Shown: positions 1-6,510, numbered from the stretch's first letter. The stretch is DNA of 8,051 nt from an uncultured Bacilli bacterium (GCA_947588795.1 CANPZJ010000035.1:1-8051), one strand, 5' to 3'. Translations and numbers: made by a program. The notes: generated from the sequence alone by a model not told the origin.

Positions 1-94
1 GCTCGTTAAATTTATTTGCAATTTTTTTGAATATTTTATTTTGCAATTATTAAGTTAAATTATTTTACAAATCTATAAGTAATTTAAAAAATTC

Positions 95-122
95 TTGACG
101 ATCGGGGGGGGTATACTATAAT
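95..122 (+). promoter_or_regulatory. Promoter with G8 tract in the spacer (surface locus 1)
   Basis: A -35 box TTGACG (95-100) and a perfect -10 box TATAAT (117-122) are separated by 16 bp. That spacer contains eight consecutive G (104-111) followed by TATAC. A run of G in such AT-rich DNA is striking, and the same G8-TATACTATAAT block recurs at 4686-4704 before a paralogous gene. Known precedent: homopolymer tracts between -35 and -10 boxes, such as poly-G at Neisseria porA, cause slipped-strand phase variation by changing the spacing. I infer the same here; one extra G would give the optimal 17 bp. Confidence 0.8.
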
Positions 123-151
123 ATTCTTATAGATAATAGAGGTTATTATAG

Positions 152-613
152 ATGCATAAAAAGAAAAAAGAAATAATAATAATGCTGTTAATAATAGTAA
201 GTATGATTACCATCTTTTTTACATTTAAAACATTTATAAATAAACCTTTAAAAGAGTTACCAGAAGTAAAATTAAGAGAAATAAATAAAGAAAAAGGTTT
301 AGCCATAATGGTTTCAAATAAAAATGGGTATGAAGAATATGATAATAATTTATGGCCAGACGATGAATATTATTATGTTAAATCAGAGTGTGTAAACAAT
401 AGTGGAAATATAATTGAAGATGCTTTAAATTATAATGCTGATACAAAAAAAGCAACATTAACTACTAATAAAACTATCTATTGTACTTTATATTTTGATA
501 AATATAATTATATGAAAGTTCCATTAAAAAATACTGGAAAAAATTTTGGCTCAGGTGAGGAAATAATAGCTGAATATATGTTACCAGAAATAAAAAAATA
601 TATATTTTGTTAA
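152..613 (+). CDS. Membrane-anchored surface protein, N-terminal anchor and stalk (frameshifted from its C-terminal part)
   Basis: The start is ATG with AGAGGT (138-143) nine bases upstream. The N-terminus is Lys-rich, followed by one hydrophobic segment (about residues 7-25) with no lipobox Cys, so it is probably a signal anchor with the rest outside the cell. Residues 30-118 form a stalk module with two Cys (SEC and IYC) ending in CTLYFD. The same anchor and stalk begins the protein at 4733: LLIIVSMITIFF and FKTFINKP are identical, and the Cys positions match. The frame ends at TAA 611-613, just after an A7 run. Removing one A joins it to the open frame that follows, giving a 394-residue protein whose junction reads smoothly into a BspA-like domain. 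As sequenced, only a 153-residue anchor and stalk would be made. Expression depends on the G8 promoter. Function unknown; surface display is inferred. Confidence 0.8.
   Translation: MHKKKKEIIIMLLIIVSMITIFFTFKTFINKPLKELPEVKLREINKEKGLAIMVSNKNGYEEYDNNLWPDDEYYYVKSECVNNSGNIIEDALNYNADTKKATLTTNKTIYCTLYFDKYNYMKVPLKNTGKNFGSGEEIIAEYMLPEIKKYIFC
592..598 (+). other. A7 homopolymer at the frameshift junction of surface locus 1
   Basis: Seven A lie just before the stop of the anchor frame. The downstream BspA-like frame is open only from 594, because TAA at 591-593 closes it upstream, so the shift must occur at or just after this tract. With six A the reading continues IKNIYFVNYINLDNAIEHW, joining the two halves. 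The run could be a contingency (slippage) locus, a site of transcriptional slippage, a decayed position or a sequencing error; the sequence alone cannot decide. Confidence 0.65.
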
Positions 614-623
614 TTATATAAAT

Positions 624-1337
624 TTGGATAATGCAATAGAACATTGGAATATAGGGGATACAAGTATGGGAACCGACGCTGATTCAGTAGTAGCATGGAC
701 AGAAACAATACCAAATGATGAAAGTTATAAAAATTTATATATAGGCAGTCGTACTAAGATTAGAGCATTAAGCTTAGAAAGAGCTTTTATGGGAACAGAA
801 CGTGATATGTTAAATGGGCAAATTCCTGCAAAAGATATTTATGTTAATTCAATAAATTTTAATGATTGGTTGGATACAAGTAAAACAGTTTCGATGAATT
901 ATATGTTTTTCTGTGATAAATATTTAAAAAATATTACTGGAATGGAAAATTGGGATGTTTCTAATTTAATATATAGCATGTATATGTTTTTTTATAATCA
1001 AAGTTTAACGGAATTAAATTCTTTAAAAAATTGGAATATAAAAAATTTGATTTATGCAGGTTGGATGTTTCAATGTTGTACAAATTTAATATATATAGAT
1101 TTAAGTAGCTGGAATTCATCTAAATTAGATATCACTGGCATTTTTGCATCGTGTGAAAAATTAAATGTTATAGATATGAGAAATTTAACATTTAATACTA
1201 TTACTATGGATGATTATTATACTTTTTTTGCGGTTCCTGTATCAGCTACAATAATCGTTAAAGATGAAACACAAAGAGAAGCATTAAAATCAAAAAATGC
1301 ATTTCCTGGCACTATAAAAATATCACAAGAAATTTAA
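624..1337 (+). CDS. BspA/DUF285-like leucine-rich surface domain, C-terminal part of the frameshifted surface protein
   Basis: The frame holds degenerate repeats of about 25 residues with the W(D/N)(V/I)(S/K)N...MF..C..L pattern: MENWDVSNLIYSMYMFF, LKNWNIKNLIYAGWMFQCC and LSSWNSSKLDITGIFASC. This is the pattern of BspA-type leucine-rich repeats (DUF285, the '26-residue surface repeat' family), found in surface proteins of Firmicutes, Mollicutes and Listeria. The first ~70 residues (NAIEHWNI ... LYIGSRTKI) match the lead-in usual for this class. The TTG at 624 has no Shine-Dalgarno sequence, so independent initiation there is unlikely. It is best read as the second half of the gene starting at 152, restored by a one-base change in the A7 run. 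An internal ATG at 666 has GGGGA seven bases upstream and could allow weak reinitiation of an unanchored product. The stop is 1 bp from the end of clpP. Role in adhesion or display is inferred. Confidence 0.72.
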   Translation: MDNAIEHWNIGDTSMGTDADSVVAWTETIPNDESYKNLYIGSRTKIRALSLERAFMGTERDMLNGQIPAKDIYVNSINFNDWLDTSKTVSMNYMFFCDKYLKNITGMENWDVSNLIYSMYMFFYNQSLTELNSLKNWNIKNLIYAGWMFQCCTNLIYIDLSSWNSSKLDITGIFASCEKLNVIDMRNLTFNTITMDDYYTFFAVPVSATIIVKDETQREALKSKNAFPGTIKISQEI

Positions 1338-1338
1338 T

Positions 1339-1911
1339 TTATTTTATTATTTCATCTATAAGTCCATATTTTAAAGCATCATCTGGATCCATAAAATTAT
1401 CTCTTTCGGTATCTTTTTCAATCTTTTTTAATTTATTGCCAGTAACATCTGCTAGTATTCTATTTAATTTTGCCTTTATTTTTAAAATCCTTTCCGCAGC
1501 AATCTTTATATCTGTTGCTTGTCCTTGGGTGCCTCCTAAAGGTTGATGAATCATAATCTCAGAATTAGGTAAACTACATCTTTTACCTTTTGTCCCATTT
1601 GCAAGTAGAAATGCTCCCATTGATGCAGCTAAACCTATACAAATAGTTTTAACATCACTTTTAATATAATTCATCGTATCATAGATAGCCATACCACTCG
1701 TAATTGAACCGCCTGGACTATTAATATATAAATAAATATCTTGATGATTTAAACTATCTAAATATAAAAGTTCGGATACGACAATACTTGCCACACTATC
1801 ATTAATTTCCCCATTTAAAAAGACAATGCGATCATTTAAAAGTCTAGAGTATAAATCATAAGCATATTCTCTATTACTACTTTTTTCTACTACAGTTGGA
1901 ATTATATTCAT
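1339..1911 (-). CDS. clpP: ATP-dependent Clp protease proteolytic subunit
   Basis: This is ClpP, the serine-peptidase tetradecamer that degrades proteins fed to it by Clp ATPases (ClpX, ClpC) in the cytoplasm. At 190 residues it has the family length and, by count, the canonical triad positions: Ser97 in GLAASMGAF, His122 in MIHQPLGG and Asp171 in TERDNFMD. The INSPGGS oxyanion-region motif (about 63-69) and the C-terminal YGLIDEII are intact. The start is ATG with AGGTG five bases upstream. The gene stands alone and is divergent from the nucleoside kinase. Its 3' end lies 1 bp from the convergent surface locus 1 with no clear terminator between, so transcription of that locus may run antisense into clpP. 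No CtsR-type operator was recognised in the short upstream region. Confidence 0.96.
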   Translation of the reverse strand: MNIIPTVVEKSSNREYAYDLYSRLLNDRIVFLNGEINDSVASIVVSELLYLDSLNHQDIYLYINSPGGSITSGMAIYDTMNYIKSDVKTICIGLAASMGAFLLANGTKGKRCSLPNSEIMIHQPLGGTQGQATDIKIAAERILKIKAKLNRILADVTGNKLKKIEKDTERDNFMDPDDALKYGLIDEIIK

Positions 1912-1929
1912 TATTTCACCTATAATTAT

Positions 1930-1958
1930 AATATAAAAAATAGTAAGTTTTTATTCAA
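1930..1958 (-). promoter_or_regulatory. Putative clpP promoter
   Basis: Read on the minus strand, TTGAAT (1958-1953) and TATATT (1935-1930) are separated by exactly 17 bp. The expected start site, near 1923, would leave a very short leader just including the AGGTG ribosome site. The DNA is so AT-rich that chance matches are likely. Confidence 0.4.
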
Positions 1959-1982
1959 AAAATATCTAAATTGTGATAAAAT
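1954..1982 (+). promoter_or_regulatory. Putative extended -10 promoter for the nucleoside kinase
   Basis: TG-A-TAAAAT (1974-1982) forms an extended -10 element, with a weak -35, TTCAAA (1954-1959), 17 bp upstream. The -35 overlaps the -35 of the proposed clpP promoter on the other strand, so the two divergent promoters would compete. Confidence 0.4.
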
Positions 1983-2006
1983 TTTTTATAGTAGAGGGAT
2001 TTGACT

Positions 2007-3653
2007 ATGGAGACAGTAAAAATTACATTAACAAATGGTGATATTAAAGAATTTTCAAAGAATACAACTTACTATGAAATTAGTAAGGGGTTTAATTTGA
2101 AAAAAGATATATTAGGAGTTAAGAAAAATAACGAATTTTTTGGTTTGAATGAAAAAGCAGGAGAAGATGCTACGATTAGTTTTATCGATTTAAACGATTT
2201 AACAGGAAATAAGATATATAAAAGTGGTTTGGAGTTTATCTTTGAGGTAGCTTTAAAAGAAGTCTTTCCTAATTTAGAAATAACTTATCAACATAGTGTA
2301 CCAAAAGGTTTTCTTGGTGAAATAATCGGTGACCATATGATTACCCAAGAAGATTTAGCTAAAATAAAAGGAGTAATGGCAAGAATTGTATCAGAAGATA
2401 TTGTTTTCAAAAAGTTAAACGTTAAGAAAAAAGAAGCTATTCTCTATTATGAACAACATCATCAAGAGGAAAAGGCTTTAAATATTCAAAACATATCTGA
2501 TAAAGTAGTAACACTTTATGAACTAAATGGTCATTATAATTATTTTTATTCTGATATGCCATATTCAACAGGTAGTATAACTAAATATGATATTGTCTAT
2601 TTAGGTAGAAATAGATTAGTGTTTGTTATCCCTAGTAGTAGAACTAATGGTGAGTTACCAGAATATGTTCACTACGATAATATAATTAATTCCTTTTTAG
2701 TGGGTAAGAATTGGCTTGAAACTTTAAATATGAGCTATGTCACATCTATAAATAAGACCGTAAGTGAAAATAAAATAAAAGATTTTATTAAATCATGTGA
2801 ACTTGTATTTAATATAAATATATCAAATGTAGTAAAAGAAATAACAAATAATCGTAATATTAAATTCATTTTAATAGCCGGTCCATCTTCTTCTGGTAAA
2901 ACAACTACTTGTAAAAGATTATCATCATTTTTAATGGCGCAAGGGTATGATCCAATTAAAATATCAACTGATGATTTCTTCTTAGAAAGAGAAGAATCAC
3001 CCAAAGATGAACGTGGTAATTATGATTTTGAATGTTTAACGGCAATAGATTTAAAATTATTTAATGATACCTTACAAAATCTATTAGCAGGTGAAAAAGT
3101 TAATATGCCAACTTTTAATTTTGTATCAGGTAAAAAAGAATATACCAATAATTATGTACAATTAAAAGATAATAGTATAATTTTAATTGAAGGGTTGCAT
3201 GCTATTAATGATGATTTACTACCTAGTATTCCATCAGAAAATAAATATAAAATCTATTTAAGTCCCTTTATTCCTTTAAATATCGATAAACATAATTATA
3301 TTTCAACAGTAGATTTAAGATTAATAAGAAGAATAATTAGAGATAATAGGACAAGAAATTATGATGTTAATAAAACAATTCATTCATGGCAGAGTGTGAG
3401 AAATGGGGAAGAAAAAAATATATTTCCATTTATTCATCAAGCAGATGTCATAATTAATACTGCCTTACCTTATGAAATAGGAGTAGAAAAAGTTTATGCT
3501 GAACCACTTTTAAGATCAATTAGTGTGGAAAGTGATTATTATGAAGAAGCAAGAAGATTATTAAATTTTTTGAAAATGTTTTATCCCATACCGGGAGAAT
3601 ATGTTAATGAAGACTCAATTTTAAGAGAATTTATAGGAGGTTCTAATGATTAG
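2007..3653 (+). CDS. Nucleoside kinase (TGS + ThrRS-like domain + uridine kinase-type P-loop domain)
   Basis: Residues 1-62 resemble a TGS domain. Residues ~66-220 resemble the second additional domain of threonyl-tRNA synthetase (HSVPKGF, GDHMITQEDLAKI). Residues ~270-548 form a phosphoribulokinase/uridine-kinase fold with P-loop GPSSSGKTT (292-300; Lys298, Thr299), the STDDFF acidic motif and RLIRRIIRDNRTRNYD. This three-part architecture of about 550 residues is typical of the Firmicute 'nucleoside kinase' family, thought to phosphorylate a nucleoside with a nucleoside triphosphate; the substrate is not readable here. I chose ATG 2007 because GAGGG (1994-1998) is eight bases upstream; a TTG at 2001 is only two bases from it. 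The 3' end overlaps the GAPDH start by 8 bp, so the two are probably cotranscribed and translationally coupled. Confidence 0.9.
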   Translation: METVKITLTNGDIKEFSKNTTYYEISKGFNLKKDILGVKKNNEFFGLNEKAGEDATISFIDLNDLTGNKIYKSGLEFIFEVALKEVFPNLEITYQHSVPKGFLGEIIGDHMITQEDLAKIKGVMARIVSEDIVFKKLNVKKKEAILYYEQHHQEEKALNIQNISDKVVTLYELNGHYNYFYSDMPYSTGSITKYDIVYLGRNRLVFVIPSSRTNGELPEYVHYDNIINSFLVGKNWLETLNMSYVTSINKTVSENKIKDFIKSCELVFNINISNVVKEITNNRNIKFILIAGPSSSGKTTTCKRLSSFLMAQGYDPIKISTDDFFLEREESPKDERGNYDFECLTAIDLKLFNDTLQNLLAGEKVNMPTFNFVSGKKEYTNNYVQLKDNSIILIEGLHAINDDLLPSIPSENKYKIYLSPFIPLNIDKHNYISTVDLRLIRRIIRDNRTRNYDVNKTIHSWQSVRNGEEKNIFPFIHQADVIINTALPYEIGVEKVYAEPLLRSISVESDYYEEARRLLNFLKMFYPIPGEYVNEDSILREFIGGSND

Positions 3654-4650
3654 AGTAGCGATTAATGGTTTTGGTAGAATTGGCAGAATTGCTTTTAGAG
3701 AAATGATAACTGGAAGTGATTTTGATATTGTAGCAATTAATGATTTAACAAATGCCGAGCAGTTATGTCATTTAGTAAAATATGATACAGTTCATCGTTC
3801 TTTTCACGAAGATGAAATATCTTTTGATAGTGATTCTTTAGTAATTGCTGGTACAAAAAAAATAAAGGTATATGCCGAAAAAGATCCTGTTAATTTGCCT
3901 TGGAATGATTTAAATATTGATTTAGTTTTAGAATGTACTGGTGCATTTACTAAATTAAAAGATGCTCATAAACATATTGAAGCTGGTGCTAAAAAAGTTT
4001 TAATATCAGCTCCCGGTAAAGGCGATATGAAGACAATTGTTTATGGTGTTAATGATAATATCCTAGATGGTAGTGAAGTAGTAGTATCTGGTGCATCTTG
4101 TACTACTAATTGTCTTGCGCCAGTCTTAAAAGTTATCAATGATGAATTTGGTATTGAAAAAGGATTTATGAGCACAGTTCATGCTTTTACTAATGATCAA
4201 GAAACATTAGACATTTCACATAAAAAAGGAATATATGCAAGAAGAGGGAGAGCTGCTAGTCAAAATATTATTCCTGCAACTACTGGAGCAGCATCTGCTA
4301 TTGGTTTAGTTATTCCAGAATTACAAGGTAAACTAGATGGTCTTGCTTATCGCGTTCCTGTTCCTGATGGTTCACTTATAGATGTAACTTTAGAATTAAA
4401 AAATAATCCATCAGTAGATGAGATTAATAATGCATTTTTAGCTCATCAAAGTGAATCTTTAAAATTTACTAAAGATCCAGTTGTATCATCTGATATCATT
4501 GGCAAAAGATATGGCGCTTTAGTAGATGGATTACTTACCAATTTTGTTGAAGTGGATGGTAAAAGATTATATAAAATAGTTGCATGGTATGATAATGAAC
4601 TTGGTTATACTGCTCAAATGTTAAGAACTGCTAAAGCAATGTTTAAATAA
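3646..4650 (+). CDS. gap: Glyceraldehyde-3-phosphate dehydrogenase, phosphorylating, NAD-type
   Basis: The enzyme converts glyceraldehyde 3-phosphate, NAD+ and phosphate to 1,3-bisphosphoglycerate in glycolysis. At 334 residues it is full length. The Rossmann motif NGFGRIGR (7-14) is followed by Asp33 in INDL, a position favouring NAD+. The active site SGASCTTNC gives Cys152, and STVHAFTNDQ gives His178. The C-terminal WYDNELGYT is intact. The loop reads LAYRVPVPDGSLIDV, a variant also known in other bacterial GAPDHs. AGGAGG (3635-3640) lies five bases before ATG, inside the kinase gene, which it overlaps by 8 bp. No pgk or tpi follows; the next gene is the second surface protein, 82 bp on. 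No terminator is evident in that gap, so read-through into the surface gene is possible. Confidence 0.96.
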   Translation: MIRVAINGFGRIGRIAFREMITGSDFDIVAINDLTNAEQLCHLVKYDTVHRSFHEDEISFDSDSLVIAGTKKIKVYAEKDPVNLPWNDLNIDLVLECTGAFTKLKDAHKHIEAGAKKVLISAPGKGDMKTIVYGVNDNILDGSEVVVSGASCTTNCLAPVLKVINDEFGIEKGFMSTVHAFTNDQETLDISHKKGIYARRGRAASQNIIPATTGAASAIGLVIPELQGKLDGLAYRVPVPDGSLIDVTLELKNNPSVDEINNAFLAHQSESLKFTKDPVVSSDIIGKRYGALVDGLLTNFVEVDGKRLYKIVAWYDNELGYTAQMLRTAKAMFK

Positions 4651-4674
4651 TGGCGCATTTTATTTGAAAAAGTA

Positions 4675-4704
4675 TTGATTTTTTTGGGGGGGGTATACTA
4701 TAAT
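4675..4704 (+). promoter_or_regulatory. Promoter with G8 tract in the spacer (surface gene 2)
   Basis: TTGATT (4675-4680) and TATAAT (4699-4704) are separated by 18 bp made of T5, G8 (4686-4693) and TATAC. From the G tract rightward the sequence matches promoter 1 exactly through TATACTATAAT; leftward (TTGATTTTTTT against TTGACGATC) it does not. Loss of one G would give 17 bp spacing. Phase variation by tract slippage is inferred from established homopolymer-spacer promoters. Confidence 0.8.
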
Positions 4705-4731
4705 AATCTTATAATAAAGAAGGTTATTATA
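4699..4731 (+). repeat. Inverted repeat joining the -10 box to the ribosome-site region of surface gene 2
   Basis: TATAATAATCTT (4699-4710) pairs with AAGGTTATTATA (4720-4731), 12 pairs including one G-T, with a nine-base loop. The right arm includes the GG of the Shine-Dalgarno AGAAGG (4718-4723). A similar but imperfect repeat (117-128 with 139-150) lies in locus 1. An RNA starting about seven bases after the -10 box would lack most of the left arm, so only read-through transcripts could form the full hairpin. It could instead be a protein operator. Confidence 0.4.
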
Positions 4732-4732
4732 G

Positions 4733-6133
4733 ATGAAAGAAAATAAAAAGAGAGTAATAATAACATTATTAATAATAGTAAGTATGATTACTATCTTTTT
4801 TAGGTTTAAAACTTTTATAAATAAGCCAATAAAAAAATTTCCAGAAGTAAAATTAAAAGATATAAAAAGAGAAAAAGATTTAGCAGTAATGATATCAAAT
4901 GAAAATGGTATTGGATATAAAGAATATGAAGGAGATAGTTGGCCAGGTACAGGCTATAAATATAAAGAAGCAAAATGTGTAGATAATAATGGTCAGGAAG
5001 TAAAAGGAATAATAACATTTAATGAAGGAGCAAATACTGTAACACTGACATCAAATGAAACAGTATATTGTACATTGTATTTTGATGAAAAAAAAGTAAT
5101 TAATACATTAAGAGCAAATGATCCTAAAGGTGTTTTAAGTAAAGAATTATTAGGGGATATGTATCGATATCAAGGATATGATAAAAAGCTTGAAAATGAT
5201 AGTGTAAATAATCCTAATAATTTACCTTCTGTAGACAATAATTATATTTGTTTTGGTACTACTGATAAGTCAGCATGTATAAATAACGAAGAACAATATA
5301 TGTATCGTATAATGGGAACCACCCAAGAAGGAAATTTAAAATTAATAAAAGAAACCATAATAAAAGAAGAAAATAACGTTTTATTTCAATGGAGTGATTT
5401 GTGTACAATTAGTTCTCCATATAATGCATCTAGTGGTGATTGTGATGGTGAAAAATGTGAATGGCCAAATTCAATGATTTTTAAAAGATTAAATGGATTA
5501 AATGCTGGTACTATAAGCGGAAATACCGGTAATACAAATATTTTTGTGGATAGTAAAGAATATGTTTATATGAATAGAAATGGTGATTGGTACAATTTAA
5601 TAGAAGATCATAATTGGATGTACGGTGATGCATTTTATTCAACTGATGCTACTAATGCACTTCAAATAGAAACAGGCAAAGTAGCAACAAATAGAATTTG
5701 GCGTAATTTGAGCAGTGTTGAGAATGTAGAAGAATCTTATCAATGGACTAAAAGTGTACCAGCAAAAATAGGCTTGATGTACGTACATGATTATTATTTT
5801 ACTTGTGATTATGCCTGTATAGATGCTGGGAAATCATGGTTATTCTTTCTCAATAATAAAAAAAATTTTTATCCTGAAGTAGCTAGTAGTAATGAATGGT
5901 TGTTACCTCGTTTAGGTTTATATCAACTTGCTAATCAAGATTCACGAGTTACAGCATATTTAGTATTAGGATATAATCCATCTATTGATAAATATTATGG
6001 TACTACGTTTTTTGAATCTATTTGGGCTAGTGAATTTGTAAGACCAGTCTTTTATTTAAAAAATACAGTTAATTTGTTAGGAACAGGTCAAAAAGATGAC
6101 CCTTATATTATTGATTTAATATCAAAAAAATAA
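4733..6133 (+). CDS. Membrane-anchored, Cys-containing surface protein with a domain unlike that of its paralogue
   Basis: The start is ATG with AGAAGG nine bases upstream. A Lys-rich N-terminus precedes one hydrophobic anchor (about residues 8-24). The stalk (about 30-118, with Cys in EAKC and VYC) is homologous to that of the protein at 152. From about residue 125 it diverges: DPKGVLSKELLGDMYRYQG, then ICFGTTDKSAC and YMYRIMG...LKLIK, Cys-rich stretches (GDCDGEKCEW, FTCDYAC), and a C-terminal WLLPRLG ... VRPVFYLK ... GTGQKDDPYIID. The layout, with a 'YRI-G...LKLI' opening and a 'VRPVFYL' ending, recalls the DUF6273-type exported domain; this is my impression, not a search result. Paired Cys in a sequence placed outside the cell suggests disulfides. 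At 466 residues it appears intact. It is transcribed from the G8 promoter and followed at once by a strong terminator. The ligand or role is unknown. Confidence 0.82.
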   Translation: MKENKKRVIITLLIIVSMITIFFRFKTFINKPIKKFPEVKLKDIKREKDLAVMISNENGIGYKEYEGDSWPGTGYKYKEAKCVDNNGQEVKGIITFNEGANTVTLTSNETVYCTLYFDEKKVINTLRANDPKGVLSKELLGDMYRYQGYDKKLENDSVNNPNNLPSVDNNYICFGTTDKSACINNEEQYMYRIMGTTQEGNLKLIKETIIKEENNVLFQWSDLCTISSPYNASSGDCDGEKCEWPNSMIFKRLNGLNAGTISGNTGNTNIFVDSKEYVYMNRNGDWYNLIEDHNWMYGDAFYSTDATNALQIETGKVATNRIWRNLSSVENVEESYQWTKSVPAKIGLMYVHDYYFTCDYACIDAGKSWLFFLNNKKNFYPEVASSNEWLLPRLGLYQLANQDSRVTAYLVLGYNPSIDKYYGTTFFESIWASEFVRPVFYLKNTVNLLGTGQKDDPYIIDLISKK

Positions 6134-6134
6134 G

Positions 6135-6174
6135 GGGCTGAGTGGAAATGAATAATTTCTATTCAGCTCTTTTT
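6135..6174 (+). terminator. Strong intrinsic terminator after surface gene 2
   Basis: A 15-pair stem (6135-6149 with 6155-6169, three G-T pairs) with loop GAATA is followed by T5 (6170-6174). It begins two bases after the stop codon. An A-rich run on its left means it may also act on the minus strand. Confidence 0.9.
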
Positions 6175-6452
6175 AAAATTTTAAAACGTTAGAAAACTCA
6201 GTTCCTAACGTAATATGTGATGCATCTAATTGACGAAAGAAGACGAATCACATAAGTTATTTTAACATAATGAGAATTATTTTTATAGTTTCCTCAAATA
6301 AATATTATGAGAATTATAAAAAATGATAAAATCATTGAAATTTTAGATATGTAAAACTAATATACAAAAATATATAAACATAACAATAAAAGTATTATGT
6401 GATATTACCATTACTATTAATTATCTAAAAATTAAATATAAAAAATAAAAAA

Positions 6453-6493
6453 GAGGCTGAGTTAAGTTATTCATTTCTACTCAGCCCCTTTTT
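6453..6493 (+). terminator. Second hairpin terminator, probably bidirectional
   Basis: GGCTGAGT (6455-6462) pairs perfectly with ACTCAGCC (6479-6486) across a 16-base loop, followed by CC and T5 (6489-6493). On the minus strand it ends in a T6 run (complement of 6447-6452). No gene on the plus strand ends between the first terminator and this one. Confidence 0.7.
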
Positions 6494-6510
6494 GATAGCT
6501 TTTTGATAAC

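Larger units (their letters stand above)
6134..6493. repeat. Non-coding segment bounded by inverted copies of a terminator-like repeat
   Basis: The left end (6134-6155) reads GGGGCTGAGTGG then AAATGAATAA. The right end (6488-6467, minus strand) reads the same at 21 of 22 positions. Between them I find no gene: only AT-rich DNA with small palindromes. These are 6186-6192 with 6205-6211 (ACGTTAG/CTAACGT), 6214-6221 with 6247-6254 (TATGTGAT/ATCACATA) and 6322-6327 with 6331-6336 (AATGAT/ATCATT). There is also an 11-bp direct repeat ATGAGAATTAT (6270-6280 and 6307-6317). It may be a miniature inverted-repeat element or two members of a dispersed terminator family. No target-site duplication was recognised. 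Confidence 0.55.

Noticed and set aside
15..48. TTTGCAATT repeated at 15-23 and 40-48 upstream of promoter 1
   Set aside because: Two nine-base copies in extremely AT-rich DNA are not enough to claim an operator or origin element.
1301..1333. Weak hairpin (ATTTC.TG with CA.GAAAT) as a terminator between surface locus 1 and clpP
   Set aside because: Only seven pairs with a mismatch and a 17-base loop, and no proper T run directly after it.
2735..3004. Minus-strand open frame of 89 codons inside the nucleoside kinase
   Set aside because: It lies wholly antisense to a conserved P-loop kinase region, shows no ribosome site and has no recognisable domain; it is a shadow of the real gene.
4815..5018. 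Minus-strand open frame of 67 codons rich in Leu and Tyr
   Set aside because: It is antisense to the stalk of surface gene 2; its composition simply reflects the AAT/ATA-rich complement.
6335..6363. TTGAAA - 17 bp - TAATAT as a promoter for a small RNA ending at 6493
   Set aside because: The -10 matches only four of six bases, and such matches are common by chance in this composition.
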